Origin: a virus
IMG/VR virus record: IMGVR_UViG_3300005613_000319
Location: 1 to 28,992 of that record
Length of the DNA: 28,992 bases
Direction: 5' to 3' (one strand)
Below the pieces are notes generated by a model. It was not told the DNA's origin, ran no database searches, and worked only from the letters and a program-made list of their open reading frames with translations. The translations under genes and the position numbers were made by a program. Positions within the stretch are counted from its first letter, which is position 1. The number at the start of each line of letters is the position of its first letter. Shown one piece after another: positions 1 through 5,310 of this stretch.

Positions 1-88
1 ACGCCCGACGAAATACGAAGTTTCTATTAGAGAGGTGACTAATGATTTGGAAGATCAGTACAACGAATTTAAATTGGGATTGATCTAA
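1..88 (+). CDS. partial small protein, C-terminal end only
   Basis: An open frame enters from the left edge and ends at TAA 86-88, giving a 28-residue tail (RPTKYEVSIREVTNDLEDQY and onward). The stop shares one base with the ATG of the next gene (TAATG), the same tight coupling used throughout this operon. No family is recognisable from so short a piece. It is accepted as real mainly because it continues the packed same-strand layout. Confidence 0.6.
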   Translation, partial: RPTKYEVSIREVTNDLEDQYNEFKLGLI

Positions 89-381
89 TGGATATACAAA
101 AATCAAGAATACTTCATGCCGAGTTAAAGAACGGAAGTAATTACAAATATCTATGGCTAGGCAACGATCATTTTGCAGACTTATTTAATTCTTGGGATTT
201 TGAAAGTAATGAGGGCAAATATGAGGGAATGTTAGATTTTGATTATACAGTTTCTTTTACAATTGAAATGGACGAGATTAAAGACGAGAAATCAATTATA
301 GGTATGTCTTTTGATGAGGGACTAGAAGATTCAGAGATAGTAGATTTTACACTTGAAGATATTAATTGGGAGAATAACTAA
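88..381 (+). CDS. small acidic phage protein, unknown function
   Basis: A 97-residue protein with 24 Asp/Glu against 7 Lys/Arg by hand count, so strongly negative. No signal peptide, membrane segment or known motif is visible. It is coupled to both neighbours by one-base TAATG overlaps, so it is probably translated from the same message. Strong acidity in an early phage array is compatible with a DNA-mimic or other inhibitor of host proteins, but nothing here shows that, and I do not recognise the family. Confidence 0.75.
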   Translation: MDIQKSRILHAELKNGSNYKYLWLGNDHFADLFNSWDFESNEGKYEGMLDFDYTVSFTIEMDEIKDEKSIIGMSFDEGLEDSEIVDFTLEDINWENN

Positions 382-824
382 TGGATAAACGACACTATGT
401 AATGCCTAAATGGTCTGTATTTATAGTTGAGAGTTATGGAAATGGCTCAGCAATTTTTGAGTGCAAAAGAGCAACAGTAAATTTATATGACCTAGAAGAT
501 TTATGGCAAGACGGACAAACTTTCGGTGAATGTACCCCAGAAGAAAACAAGCAATTTGGTGGTGGTCAATGGTATAGCATTTTTGGTTTCTTTTTGGACG
601 GGTGGGAAACAGGTTCAAGAACCTTAACCTTTCAAGATAAAGAAACTGAAAAAAGATTTTATGAGATTGAAAAAGAAACTTATTTAGACCCAGATGAAAT
701 ATTTGCTCAAATGGGTGGCGGTATAGAAACAGAATTATTTTTCAGATTTAAAAGAAAAGATGAAATGTACGATTGGGATATAACCAAAGACTTTGAAAAG
801 TATTTTGAGGAGAACGCCAAATGA
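381..824 (+). CDS. aromatic-rich phage protein, unknown function
   Basis: A 147-residue cytoplasmic-looking protein rich in Trp, Tyr and Phe and in acidic residues, with a Gly-rich stretch FGGGQWYSIFGFFLDGWE around residues 59-76 and another at MGGG. No domain is recognised. The start overlaps the stop of the previous gene by one base and the end overlaps the next start as ATGA. It is one of the larger proteins of the left small-gene array, so it is a good candidate for structure prediction. Confidence 0.78.
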   Translation: MDKRHYVMPKWSVFIVESYGNGSAIFECKRATVNLYDLEDLWQDGQTFGECTPEENKQFGGGQWYSIFGFFLDGWETGSRTLTFQDKETEKRFYEIEKETYLDPDEIFAQMGGGIETELFFRFKRKDEMYDWDITKDFEKYFEENAK

Positions 825-1132
825 TTATCTATACAATTCAAGTACAGGACGGAGAGCATACATATACTGAATGGGGATATTACGAAACATTTACATTAGA
901 GCAATATGAAAACGGAGAATTATCAGATCAAGAAATACTTTCCGAATTTTATAATATTCAATTTGAAGATACCGATATTATCGGCTATGACTTTGAAACT
1001 AGCAAAGAACCTATTACTGCATTTCTATCTAACAATAGAGAAAGTTATTGGGTGGATAATGCAATCGTTGAGATTGATTCAGTTAAAGAAATAACCCCAG
1101 AACATTTAGAAATAATCCAGAGGTACTTATGA
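821..1132 (+). CDS. small acidic phage protein, unknown function
   Basis: A 103-residue acidic protein starting MIIYTIQVQDGEHTYTEWGY. The ATGA overlap with the preceding gene fixes the start at 821, and another ATGA overlap links it to the next gene. An internal out-of-frame ORF at 906-1094 looks like a shadow. No family was recognised. The alternating hydrophobic and polar N-terminus suggests a beta-rich fold (inference). Confidence 0.75.
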   Translation: MIIYTIQVQDGEHTYTEWGYYETFTLEQYENGELSDQEILSEFYNIQFEDTDIIGYDFETSKEPITAFLSNNRESYWVDNAIVEIDSVKEITPEHLEIIQRYL

Positions 1133-1329
1133 AAATAAAATTATATGTTGTAGAAAAATTCTATTACGAAATAGAAATGAAAGATGTTGAGGATTTTGAA
1201 GATGCTCAGGAGAAGTTTTATGAAGATGCTGACAAAATCATGCAAGAGCAAATTCCAGATAGATCAGATTGGAATGATTACGCTATAGAAGTTTACGATA
1301 GAGATTACCAAGAATGGGAGAGAACTTAA
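1129..1329 (+). CDS. small acidic phage protein, unknown function
   Basis: A 66-residue protein starting MKIKLYVVEKFYYEIEMKDV, rich in Glu, Asp and Tyr. The start overlaps the previous stop as ATGA. Residues 19-44 (roughly VEDFEDAQEKFYEDADKIMQ) look helical. A beta strand followed by a helix recurs in several products of this array (compare 2079, 2858 and 3057), suggesting a related small alpha/beta fold. No function can be named. Confidence 0.72.
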   Translation: MKIKLYVVEKFYYEIEMKDVEDFEDAQEKFYEDADKIMQEQIPDRSDWNDYAIEVYDRDYQEWERT

Positions 1330-1330
1330 T

Positions 1331-1873
1331 ATGTGCCAAGTAATAGAAACAATAAAAACCAAGAACTATGTTGCAGAAATTATCAATGACGAGGACGGTT
1401 ATAACCCTAGAGAATGGAATGATAATTTTGGAACACTTATAGCATTTCATTCTAGATACAATTTATCAGACAAAGATAATTGGGATATAGAAGAACTTAA
1501 AGACCATGTAAAACGAAAAGATGTCTTAGCCTTGCCCGTATATATGTATGAACATTCCGGAATTGCTCTTTCAACAAGTGCATTTTCTTGCAAATGGGAT
1601 AGTGGTCAAATAGGTTATATCTTTGTTTCTTACGAAGATATTATCAAAGAATACGGAAAGCTAGATATTGAAACTGCTACTAAAGTTATTGAGTATGAGA
1701 TAGAGGAATATTCCCAATATCTCAATGGGGAATGTTATGGCTACATCATTTATGCAAAGGACAAAGATTCCCAAGATCATTCAGAGTCTTGTTTTGGATT
1801 TATAGGCTATGACTATATAGAAGAAGAAGTTAAATCCATTCTTAAACATTTAGAACAACAGGGGGTAGCCTAA
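1331..1873 (+). CDS. conserved phage/plasmid protein of unknown function
   Basis: A 180-residue soluble protein. From memory it resembles a widespread uncharacterised phage family with an N-terminal ENPR..WDN.GT...FH.RY.LGD pattern (here NPREWNDNFGTLIAFHSRYN, residues 25-44) and a central HSGI..ST..FSC.WDSGQ.G.I pattern (here HSGIALSTSAFSCKWDSGQI, residues 75-94). Conserved His, Cys, Trp and Asp in the central block could form an active or binding site, but the role is unknown. The start lies one base after the previous stop, with GGGAGAG upstream as ribosome site. Confidence 0.85.
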   Translation: MCQVIETIKTKNYVAEIINDEDGYNPREWNDNFGTLIAFHSRYNLSDKDNWDIEELKDHVKRKDVLALPVYMYEHSGIALSTSAFSCKWDSGQIGYIFVSYEDIIKEYGKLDIETATKVIEYEIEEYSQYLNGECYGYIIYAKDKDSQDHSESCFGFIGYDYIEEEVKSILKHLEQQGVA

Positions 1874-1932
1874 TGGATATCGGCAACTTGAATGTTTAAC
1901 CAAAGATGAAAAACAATTTTTAAAGGAGAAAA

Positions 1933-2082
1933 ATGATGAAGAATGAATATAAATATGTTGTATGGGTAGGTGGTTGTGATGACTACTACACTACATACGA
2001 GAGAGCAAAGGAACATTATGATGAATGGATTGAGCAAGGATATGATGGCGTACATTTATTAAAAATAGGAGAAGAAAAATGA
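1933..2082 (+). CDS. small protein, unknown function
   Basis: A 49-residue ORF (MMKNEYKYVVWVGGCDDYYT at its start). It has a clear SD, AAGGAGAAAA, directly before ATG 1933, and its end overlaps the next ATG (2079). A second in-frame ATG at 1936 is possible. The pattern is a short beta strand, then a helix (YERAKEHYDEWIEQGYDG), then a strand, as in other members of the array. The 60 bases before it, 1874-1932, hold only a 9-codon frame and are probably noncoding. Confidence 0.65.
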   Translation: MMKNEYKYVVWVGGCDDYYTTYERAKEHYDEWIEQGYDGVHLLKIGEEK

Positions 2083-2294
2083 AATATATGGTTGAACTAC
2101 ATATAACCCAAATCCATGATGTGGAAATACAAGCCAATGGTTATGAAGATGCAAGGAACAAAGCCTTAGAACAATATAATAAAGGTTTGGTTCAAGTTAA
2201 CTCAATTGGAGTAGAGGAATCAGCGAAAGTTGTTAGCTTTATGTCCATGCCAACAATAGAAGAAATACTAGGAGAAGAAAATGCAAAAAGTTAG
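2079..2294 (+). CDS. small protein, possible DpnD/PcfM-like fold
   Basis: A 71-residue protein. Its N-terminus, MKYMVELHITQIHDVEIQAN, followed by GYEDARNKALEQY resembles the generic beta-beta-helix pattern of small DpnD/PcfM-like phage and plasmid proteins, in which a strand ending in V.A.. precedes an EEA..KA helix. This is a weak match made by eye. Its own SD, AGGAGAAGAAAA, lies in the tail of the preceding gene. The 3-prime end overlaps the next gene by 14 bases. Confidence 0.7.
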   Translation: MKYMVELHITQIHDVEIQANGYEDARNKALEQYNKGLVQVNSIGVEESAKVVSFMSMPTIEEILGEENAKS

Positions 2295-2409
2295 CGATAG
2301 AGAGATTGTCCAATACTATGGGCAGATATGGGCGAATGTGAAACATATGAAATCATTTATAAAAGAACTTAGAGAAAGATATGCAAAAGAAATGGGGGTG
2401 AGCAAATGA
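2281..2409 (+). CDS. duplicated 42-residue basic protein, copy 1
   Basis: A 42-residue protein containing EIVQYYGQIWANVKHMKSFI, mostly helical and net basic, unlike its acidic neighbours. A close paralogue lies at 6343-6468, with 32 of 39 aligned residues identical by hand. The SD is AGGAGAAGAAA in the preceding gene. The stop overlaps the next ATG (AAATGA), and the other copy shows the same arrangement. Function unknown; the basic helices could bind nucleic acid or an acidic partner (inference). Confidence 0.75.
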   Translation: MQKVSDREIVQYYGQIWANVKHMKSFIKELRERYAKEMGVSK

Positions 2410-2639
2410 GTACAGAAAAACAATTAATTAAAGCTACTAATTTTGTGGGTGTAACTTGCGAATTAGCAGATGAGATAATGCAAGATCGTCTAGGAAGATC
2501 ATACGAAGATTATCTTTTGGGCAATGACAATGACGGATATTCTTTTACAGAAGAAGGACAAGATATATTTAATGGAATATTAGATCATGTTGAATATATA
2601 TTTAGAACCAACGGACTTGTTCACGAGGATAGGGGGTAG
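2406..2639 (+). CDS. small acidic protein, unknown function
   Basis: A 77-residue protein (MSTEKQLIKATNFVGVTCEL at the start), helical and acidic. It is coupled to the preceding duplicated gene by an ATGA overlap. GGGGGTGAGC just upstream provides a strong ribosome site. The gene in the same place after the second copy, 6465-6659, is not similar in sequence, so only the upstream gene is duplicated. No known domain is seen. Confidence 0.7.
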   Translation: MSTEKQLIKATNFVGVTCELADEIMQDRLGRSYEDYLLGNDNDGYSFTEEGQDIFNGILDHVEYIFRTNGLVHEDRG

Positions 2640-2668
2640 TTAATTACCCAAAACAATGGAGAAGAAAA

Positions 2669-2845
2669 ATGGCTAGAGTAATAACTAATTTCGGCAACGA
2701 AAGATTCGAGGGAACTAGTGAAGAATTTAGAGAAGTGCTAAAAACTAAATTAGCTGCACCCGACCAAAAACTAAATTTCCAGATAGATAACCTATCTGAA
2801 AAAACCAAGGATAACTTAATCGAGTTATTTAAACCTAAATTTTAA
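2669..2845 (+). CDS. small protein, unknown function
   Basis: A 58-residue ORF starting MARVITNFGNERFEGTSEEF, with GGAGAAGAAAA as SD five bases before ATG 2669. The same GGAGAAGAAAA-ATG start box precedes the genes at 2079 and 2281. The C-terminal half is Lys-rich and probably helical. It has short intergenic gaps on both sides, unusual for this packed stretch. Confidence 0.62.
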   Translation: MARVITNFGNERFEGTSEEFREVLKTKLAAPDQKLNFQIDNLSEKTKDNLIELFKPKF

Positions 2846-2857
2846 AGGAGACTGCAA

Positions 2858-3064
2858 ATGAAAACATTTAAAGTAATTAGAAGTTGGACGGGATTTTCAG
2901 AAATAACTGTTCAAGCTGAAAACGAAGAACAAGCCAAGCTGTTAGTTGAAGAAGGTGAATACGATACCGATAACGAAGTCTTAACAGGCAACGGATTAGA
3001 TTATGGTTATAACAACGAAGAAACTATTGATATTCAAGCAATAGAGGAGAATGAAAATGTATAG
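2858..3064 (+). CDS. small acidic protein, DpnD/PcfM-like pattern
   Basis: A 68-residue protein. MKTFKVIRSWTGFSEITVQA then ENEEQAKLLVEEGEY fits the strand-strand-helix pattern of the small DpnD/PcfM-like family better than the other array members do; this is judged by eye. A clear SD, AAAGGAGACTGCAA, precedes ATG 2858. The C-terminus IQAIEENENV is encoded by DNA that also carries the SD of the next gene, and the same tail recurs in the gene at 3178-3399. Confidence 0.72.
   Translation: MKTFKVIRSWTGFSEITVQAENEEQAKLLVEEGEYDTDNEVLTGNGLDYGYNNEETIDIQAIEENENV
3032..3059 (+). repeat. gene-junction repeat, copy 1
   Basis: A 28-base junction beginning ATTCAAGCAATAGAGGAGAA and ending in an ATG start. 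It encodes the C-terminal IQAIEENEN of one gene and at the same time the SD and start codon of the next. Copy 2 at 3367-3394 matches in 27 of 28 bases. A shorter relative (TCAATAGAGGAGAACGAAG) precedes ATG 3540. Confidence 0.8.
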
Positions 3065-3185
3065 AGTAATTATAGAATTAGAATTTGATGATAAGCCGAC
3101 TGATGCAGATGTTTACAATTATCTGAATGAGTTAATGAATAACGATTGTTTGGGATATGAAATCAAGGAGAACGGAAATGAGTAA
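3057..3185 (+). CDS. small protein, unknown function
   Basis: A 42-residue ORF starting MYRVIIELEFDDKPTDADVY. The start overlaps the previous stop by 8 bases and is set by the GAGGAGAATGAAA box. The end, IKENGNE, again overlaps the next gene and carries that gene's AAGGAGAACGGAA ribosome site. Strand-then-helix pattern; no family recognised. Confidence 0.68.
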   Translation: MYRVIIELEFDDKPTDADVYNYLNELMNNDCLGYEIKENGNE

Positions 3186-3399
3186 TTTAGATGTTAGAAA
3201 TTGCGAAGTATGTAAAACAAACTTTGATTGGAATAATGAATTAGCTGGTTGTTTAGATATAGAAGAAATACTTGACTGTTCAGATACTCAAATAAATAAA
3301 TGGCAAGAACAAAATAAGAATATTGATTTACAAAGTTATTTTTGTTCTGAATGTGCAGATAAAACTATTCAAGCAATAGAGGAGAACGAAAATGAGTAA
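3178..3399 (+). CDS. small zinc-ribbon-like protein
   Basis: A 73-residue protein. Two cysteine pairs, CEVC near residue 8 and CSEC near residue 58, with two further cysteines between them, suggest a zinc ribbon or treble clef (inference from spacing). I chose ATG 3178 over the longer frame from 3157 because AAGGAGAACGGAA sits at the usual distance from 3178 and the 8-base overlap matches the other junctions. The C-terminus IQAIEENENE is the repeated junction tail. Confidence 0.72.
   Translation: MSNLDVRNCEVCKTNFDWNNELAGCLDIEEILDCSDTQINKWQEQNKNIDLQSYFCSECADKTIQAIEENENE
3367..3394 (+). repeat. gene-junction repeat, copy 2
   Basis: Second copy of the 28-base junction, differing from 3032-3059 by one T-to-C change in the spacer. 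It joins the zinc-ribbon-like gene to the gene starting at 3392. This marks a duplication or recombination point within the small-gene array. Confidence 0.8.
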
Positions 3400-3553
3400 G
3401 ACTTATATATTATCCCTAGAGGGTATTTGCGTTGGCGAAGATGAAATAGAAAATACTACAATACATATTTGTAGAAATGGCGAATGGTGTGAAATACATT
3501 TTGATATAGATGATATTGTTTCAATAGAGGAGAACGAAGATGAACCTAAGTGA
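3392..3553 (+). CDS. small protein, unknown function
   Basis: A 53-residue ORF starting MSKTYILSLEGICVGEDEIE and containing HICRNGEWCEIHF. The start is set by junction repeat 2 (GAGGAGAACGAAA-ATG). The tail IEENEDEPK encodes a third variant of the same junction. Cysteines at residues 13, 27 and 33 with His residues could bind metal, but no motif is certain. Confidence 0.65.
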   Translation: MSKTYILSLEGICVGEDEIENTTIHICRNGEWCEIHFDIDDIVSIEENEDEPK

Positions 3554-3692
3554 AAAAGTAGTACAGCAAATTAAAGAAGATTTTAAATCTTCAGATGAAA
3601 CTGCTATATATGAAATGTTTAGATTGATAGAAAAAACTAAAGGTAAACAATATTTAACAGGCTATTTAGCCGAGGATAATGAAAATGAATAA
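3540..3692 (+). CDS. small helical protein, unknown function
   Basis: A 50-residue ORF starting MNLSEKVVQQIKEDFKSSDE, mostly helical. It overlaps the previous gene by 14 bases, with SD GAGGAGAACGAAG. It ends AEDNENE, overlapping the next start and carrying a weakened junction (GAGGATAATGAAA). Function unknown. Confidence 0.66.
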   Translation: MNLSEKVVQQIKEDFKSSDETAIYEMFRLIEKTKGKQYLTGYLAEDNENE

Positions 3693-3924
3693 TATGATAA
3701 AAGTAAATTGGCAAGACGAGGAACTAGATATCTATTACAGAAAGAATGGCTATCCTAAATCCGTATGGCAAGACAACGAGGGGAAACCTTTTGGCATTTA
3801 TGGCTATGCTAGTCAAGAAGATATGAACAATGGCTATGATGTTGTTGATGTTGAATGGTTTGCTACCGAACAAGAAAGAGATCAATCTTTTAAGGAGAAT
3901 CAAGATGACAATACTAATATATAA
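3685..3924 (+). CDS. small acidic protein, unknown function
   Basis: A 79-residue protein from ATG 3685; in-frame ATGs at 3679 and 3694 are alternatives. I prefer 3685 because the GAGG..AATGAAA spacing equals that of the other junctions. It contains WQDEELDIYYRKNGYPKSVW and an FGIYGYASQEDM segment. The C-terminus KENQDDNTNI overlaps the next gene and encodes AAGGAGAATCAAG, its SD. Confidence 0.68.
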   Translation: MNNMIKVNWQDEELDIYYRKNGYPKSVWQDNEGKPFGIYGYASQEDMNNGYDVVDVEWFATEQERDQSFKENQDDNTNI

Positions 3925-4120
3925 AACAGAAGAACAAATTATGTTTGAAAACTTTGATACTAATGAAAGATTAGAAGAAGTTATTCAATGGATTACAAAT
4001 GACTTTTGGAATGAATTATCTAATGAAAGCAAAGTTAGAGTTATAAAACAATTAGGATATATGAATTATCCTACAGAAGATTTAATAAAAGATTTAAAGG
4101 AGAATCAAGATGACACTTAA
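3905..4120 (+). CDS. small acidic helical protein, unknown function
   Basis: A 71-residue protein starting MTILIYKTEEQIMFENFDTN. ATG 3905 is chosen over the longer frame from 3830 because AAGGAGAATCAAG lies directly before it and the earlier start has no SD. The C-terminus KENQDDT repeats the KENQDDN tail of the previous gene, since the junction AAGGAGAATCAAGATGACA is reused at 4110. No family recognised. Confidence 0.7.
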   Translation: MTILIYKTEEQIMFENFDTNERLEEVIQWITNDFWNELSNESKVRVIKQLGYMNYPTEDLIKDLKENQDDT

Positions 4121-4286
4121 CGATATTGATTATCAAAAACTAGAATGTATTCATGTTGCTCTACAAGACTTGCAGAACAAATATTCAATTCCAGAAGATG
4201 ACTCTGATCTTGATGATGCTTTTAAGTTTGTAGAGGATATTAGAGATAAATATTTAAAGGAGACCGAAATTGAACCAGCTCAATAG
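4110..4286 (+). CDS. small acidic protein, last gene of the left array
   Basis: A 58-residue protein starting MTLNDIDYQKLECIHVALQD, acidic and helical, with SD AAGGAGAATCAAG. Its tail again contains a junction-like AAAGGAGACCGAAA followed by TTG, but no gene follows, so this may be a decayed start site of a lost next gene. The stop TAG 4284-4286 is followed eight bases later by a short GC hairpin. Confidence 0.66.
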   Translation: MTLNDIDYQKLECIHVALQDLQNKYSIPEDDSDLDDAFKFVEDIRDKYLKETEIEPAQ

Positions 4287-4294
4287 TTCCTCCA

Positions 4295-4311
4295 GGGGGT
4301 GCAAGTCCCCC
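4295..4311 (+). other. GC hairpin in the 3-prime untranslated region
   Basis: GGGGG (4295-4299) and CCCCC (4307-4311) enclose the 7-base loop TGCAAGT, a perfect hairpin just after the last gene of the array. No U-tract follows, so it is not an intrinsic terminator. It may protect the 3-prime end of the message. The rest of 4312-4395 shows nothing I can support. Confidence 0.5.
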
Positions 4312-4395
4312 ACCTATTTACATTCCGGGACGCAGATGTTAATGTTCGCACATGTCTATTTTCATAGATTAGTTTTTCTCCAAAAAAACAAATAC

Positions 4396-4425
4396 AAGGG
4401 AGGCCGCAAGGCTTCCCTTTTTTTT
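4396..4425 (+). terminator. intrinsic terminator of the left array
   Basis: AAGGGAGGCC (4396-4405), loop GCAA, then GGCTTCCCTT (4410-4419) pair along ten positions with one G-U pair, followed by an eight-T tract (4418-4425). The GCAA loop is a stabilising GNRA tetraloop. It ends transcription of the 1-4286 operon. Confidence 0.9.
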
Positions 4426-4447
4426 ATATTTCGTGTGCAATTAATGA

Positions 4448-4476
4448 TTGGATCTTGTGTTTATTTCATGTATAAT
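4448..4476 (+). promoter_or_regulatory. sigma70-like promoter for the structured RNA
   Basis: TATAAT at 4471-4476 is a perfect -10 box. TTGGAT at 4448-4453 is a moderate -35 box with a 17-base spacer. TG directly precedes the -10 box. Transcription would start near 4482-4484, which is exactly where the long-range pairing of the downstream RNA begins. Confidence 0.7.
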
Positions 4477-4481
4477 CATAT

Positions 4482-4743
4482 GGTAGGTTGGAGAGTGAGC
4501 CTTATAAAATCCTTTGGATTCCATTATAAATCCTAGATTAAATTCGGGGACATGGAAAACATCAAGGTTAGGCTAAAAGTAAATGAGAACTAAACCACCA
4601 TGCACCAACCTACATGGGCAAGATCCTGAATGGCGGATCTAAATTCATAAGGCCGAATCTGTGAAGTCCAACTCATCAGCACCTAGAGTATGAGTATAAA
4701 TTTAGATTAGGTGTAGGTTGGTAGTCCTACACAAAAAACTACC
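4482..4743 (+). ncRNA. candidate structured leader or small RNA
   Basis: No convincing ORF is present, but perfect complementary segments are dense. They are 4483-4491 with 4605-4613 (GTAGGTTGG/CCAACCTAC), 4498-4502 with 4570-4574, 4508-4512 with 4516-4520, 4637-4645 with 4699-4707 (ATCTAAATT/AATTTAGAT), 4671-4676 with 4690-4695, 4711-4717 with 4726-4732 (GTGTAGG/CCTACAC) and 4720-4725 with 4738-4743. The last two together form an H-type pseudoknot with an A-rich linker. A second GTAGGTTGG at 4713-4721 could compete for 4605-4613, as could AGATCC 4621-4626 for 4635-4640. This looks like a switching leader of the gene at 4839 or a discrete small RNA. I matched it to no known class. Confidence 0.6.
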
Positions 4744-4745
4744 AC

Positions 4746-4809
4746 GTGAGTAGAATCTTTAGCATTCACCGAAGTATAATGGGTGGCATATTTTCTACTC
4801 ACACTTTTT
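4746..4809 (+). terminator. terminator or attenuator ahead of the 4839 gene
   Basis: GTGAGTAGAA (4746-4755) and TTCTACTCAC (4793-4802) form a perfect 10-bp stem around a 37-base loop, followed by A, C and five T (4805-4809). It lies between the structured RNA and the ribosome site at about 4829. It would therefore either end a small RNA or attenuate the downstream gene. The loop also contains TATAAT at 4775-4780, but no good -35 box stands 16-18 bases upstream of it. Confidence 0.6.
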
Positions 4810-4838
4810 AACTAACTATCAAAACCATAGGAGGATAT

Positions 4839-5138
4839 ATGATAGATTTAAACTTTAACCTAGACCGCACCTTTCCGCCCACACGCAAGGTTGCAACGCT
4901 AAGACGCGGCAACATTGAGTGCTATGACATCGGCGATCATTACATCTTCAACACCTATCTGGTGGATAAGATGGGAATCCCGGACACCAGGGCGCCCAAG
5001 CTTGGCCGAGCTATATCGGATCTGCATCACGCGGTTGCATACTGTGATGATGTTTACGCAGACAAGCTGTCAGCCATGACAGTTGGTGAGCTGCTCAACA
5101 TCTTCGGCGAAGCCGAGGAATTAAGGACTGGCTTTTAG
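4839..5138 (+). CDS. GC-rich orphan protein, unknown function
   Basis: A 99-residue soluble protein starting MIDLNFNLDRTFPPTRKVAT, with a strong SD, AGGAGG, before ATG 4839. Its base composition differs sharply from the neighbours: by hand, 4861-4920 is 57% GC, while 3961-4020 is 25%. It stands alone between two terminators and behind a long structured leader, so it is probably a separately regulated and perhaps recently acquired gene. A hairpin (5125-5133 with 5137-5145) overlaps the stop codon. No family recognised. Confidence 0.75.
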   Translation: MIDLNFNLDRTFPPTRKVATLRRGNIECYDIGDHYIFNTYLVDKMGIPDTRAPKLGRAISDLHHAVAYCDDVYADKLSAMTVGELLNIFGEAEELRTGF

Positions 5139-5154
5139 CCGGTCCCATCCACCG

Positions 5155-5181
5155 AAGCCCGGCTTAGTCCGGGTTTTTTTT
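5155..5181 (+). terminator. intrinsic terminator after the GC-rich gene
   Basis: CCCGG (5158-5162), loop CTTAGT, then CCGGG (5169-5173), extended by A-T and G-T pairs and followed by eight T (5174-5181). This closes the single-gene unit 4839-5138. Confidence 0.85.
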
Positions 5182-5203
5182 GTCCCGGAATCCGGGAGCT
5201 CTC

Positions 5204-5310
5204 ACGCGCTGGCACGCAAGTGCACGCACAAGGACGCAAAAACATGGCGCTAGAACGAACCAGGACGCAATAGGACGCAAAAGAAACAAAAGAGTACGCA
5301 AAAGGACGCA
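5204..5310 (+). repeat. helically phased 10-bp iteron-like array
   Basis: The core ACGCA, often within AGGACGCAAA, starts at 5214, 5224, 5234, 5265, 5275, 5296 and 5306, with related cores ACGCG at 5204 and ACGAA at 5255. Spacings are 10, 21 or 31 bases, so all copies lie on about the same face of the helix. No other feature occupies 5182-5413; ORFs on both strands over the array have no SD and look spurious. The array could be an iteron origin, an operator array or a site for a multimeric protein. Confidence 0.75.

Noticed and set aside
4295-4311. The hairpin GGGGG-TGCAAGT-CCCCC as the T-arm of a tRNA or as the GGTGCAAGTCC core of a cobalamin riboswitch
   Set aside because: No matching acceptor or anticodon arm lies upstream, there is no CCA end, and the other conserved parts of a cobalamin riboswitch are not present downstream.
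4270-4536. 88-codon plus-strand ORF
   Set aside because: It has no SD and runs through a strong terminator and a promoter, so it is a chance frame.
4482-4743. Group I intron, tmRNA, RNase P or preQ1 riboswitch as identity of the structured RNA
   Set aside because: The conserved core segments of these RNAs were looked for by eye and not found; only the pseudoknot geometry is similar to preQ1-I, without its contact bases.
4775-4780. TATAAT inside the attenuator loop as a promoter for the gene at 4839
   Set aside because: No acceptable -35 box stands 16-18 bases upstream; kept only as an alternative to attenuation.
5204-5310. CRISPR array
   Set aside because: Repeats are about 10 bases with no unique spacers and no cas genes are near.
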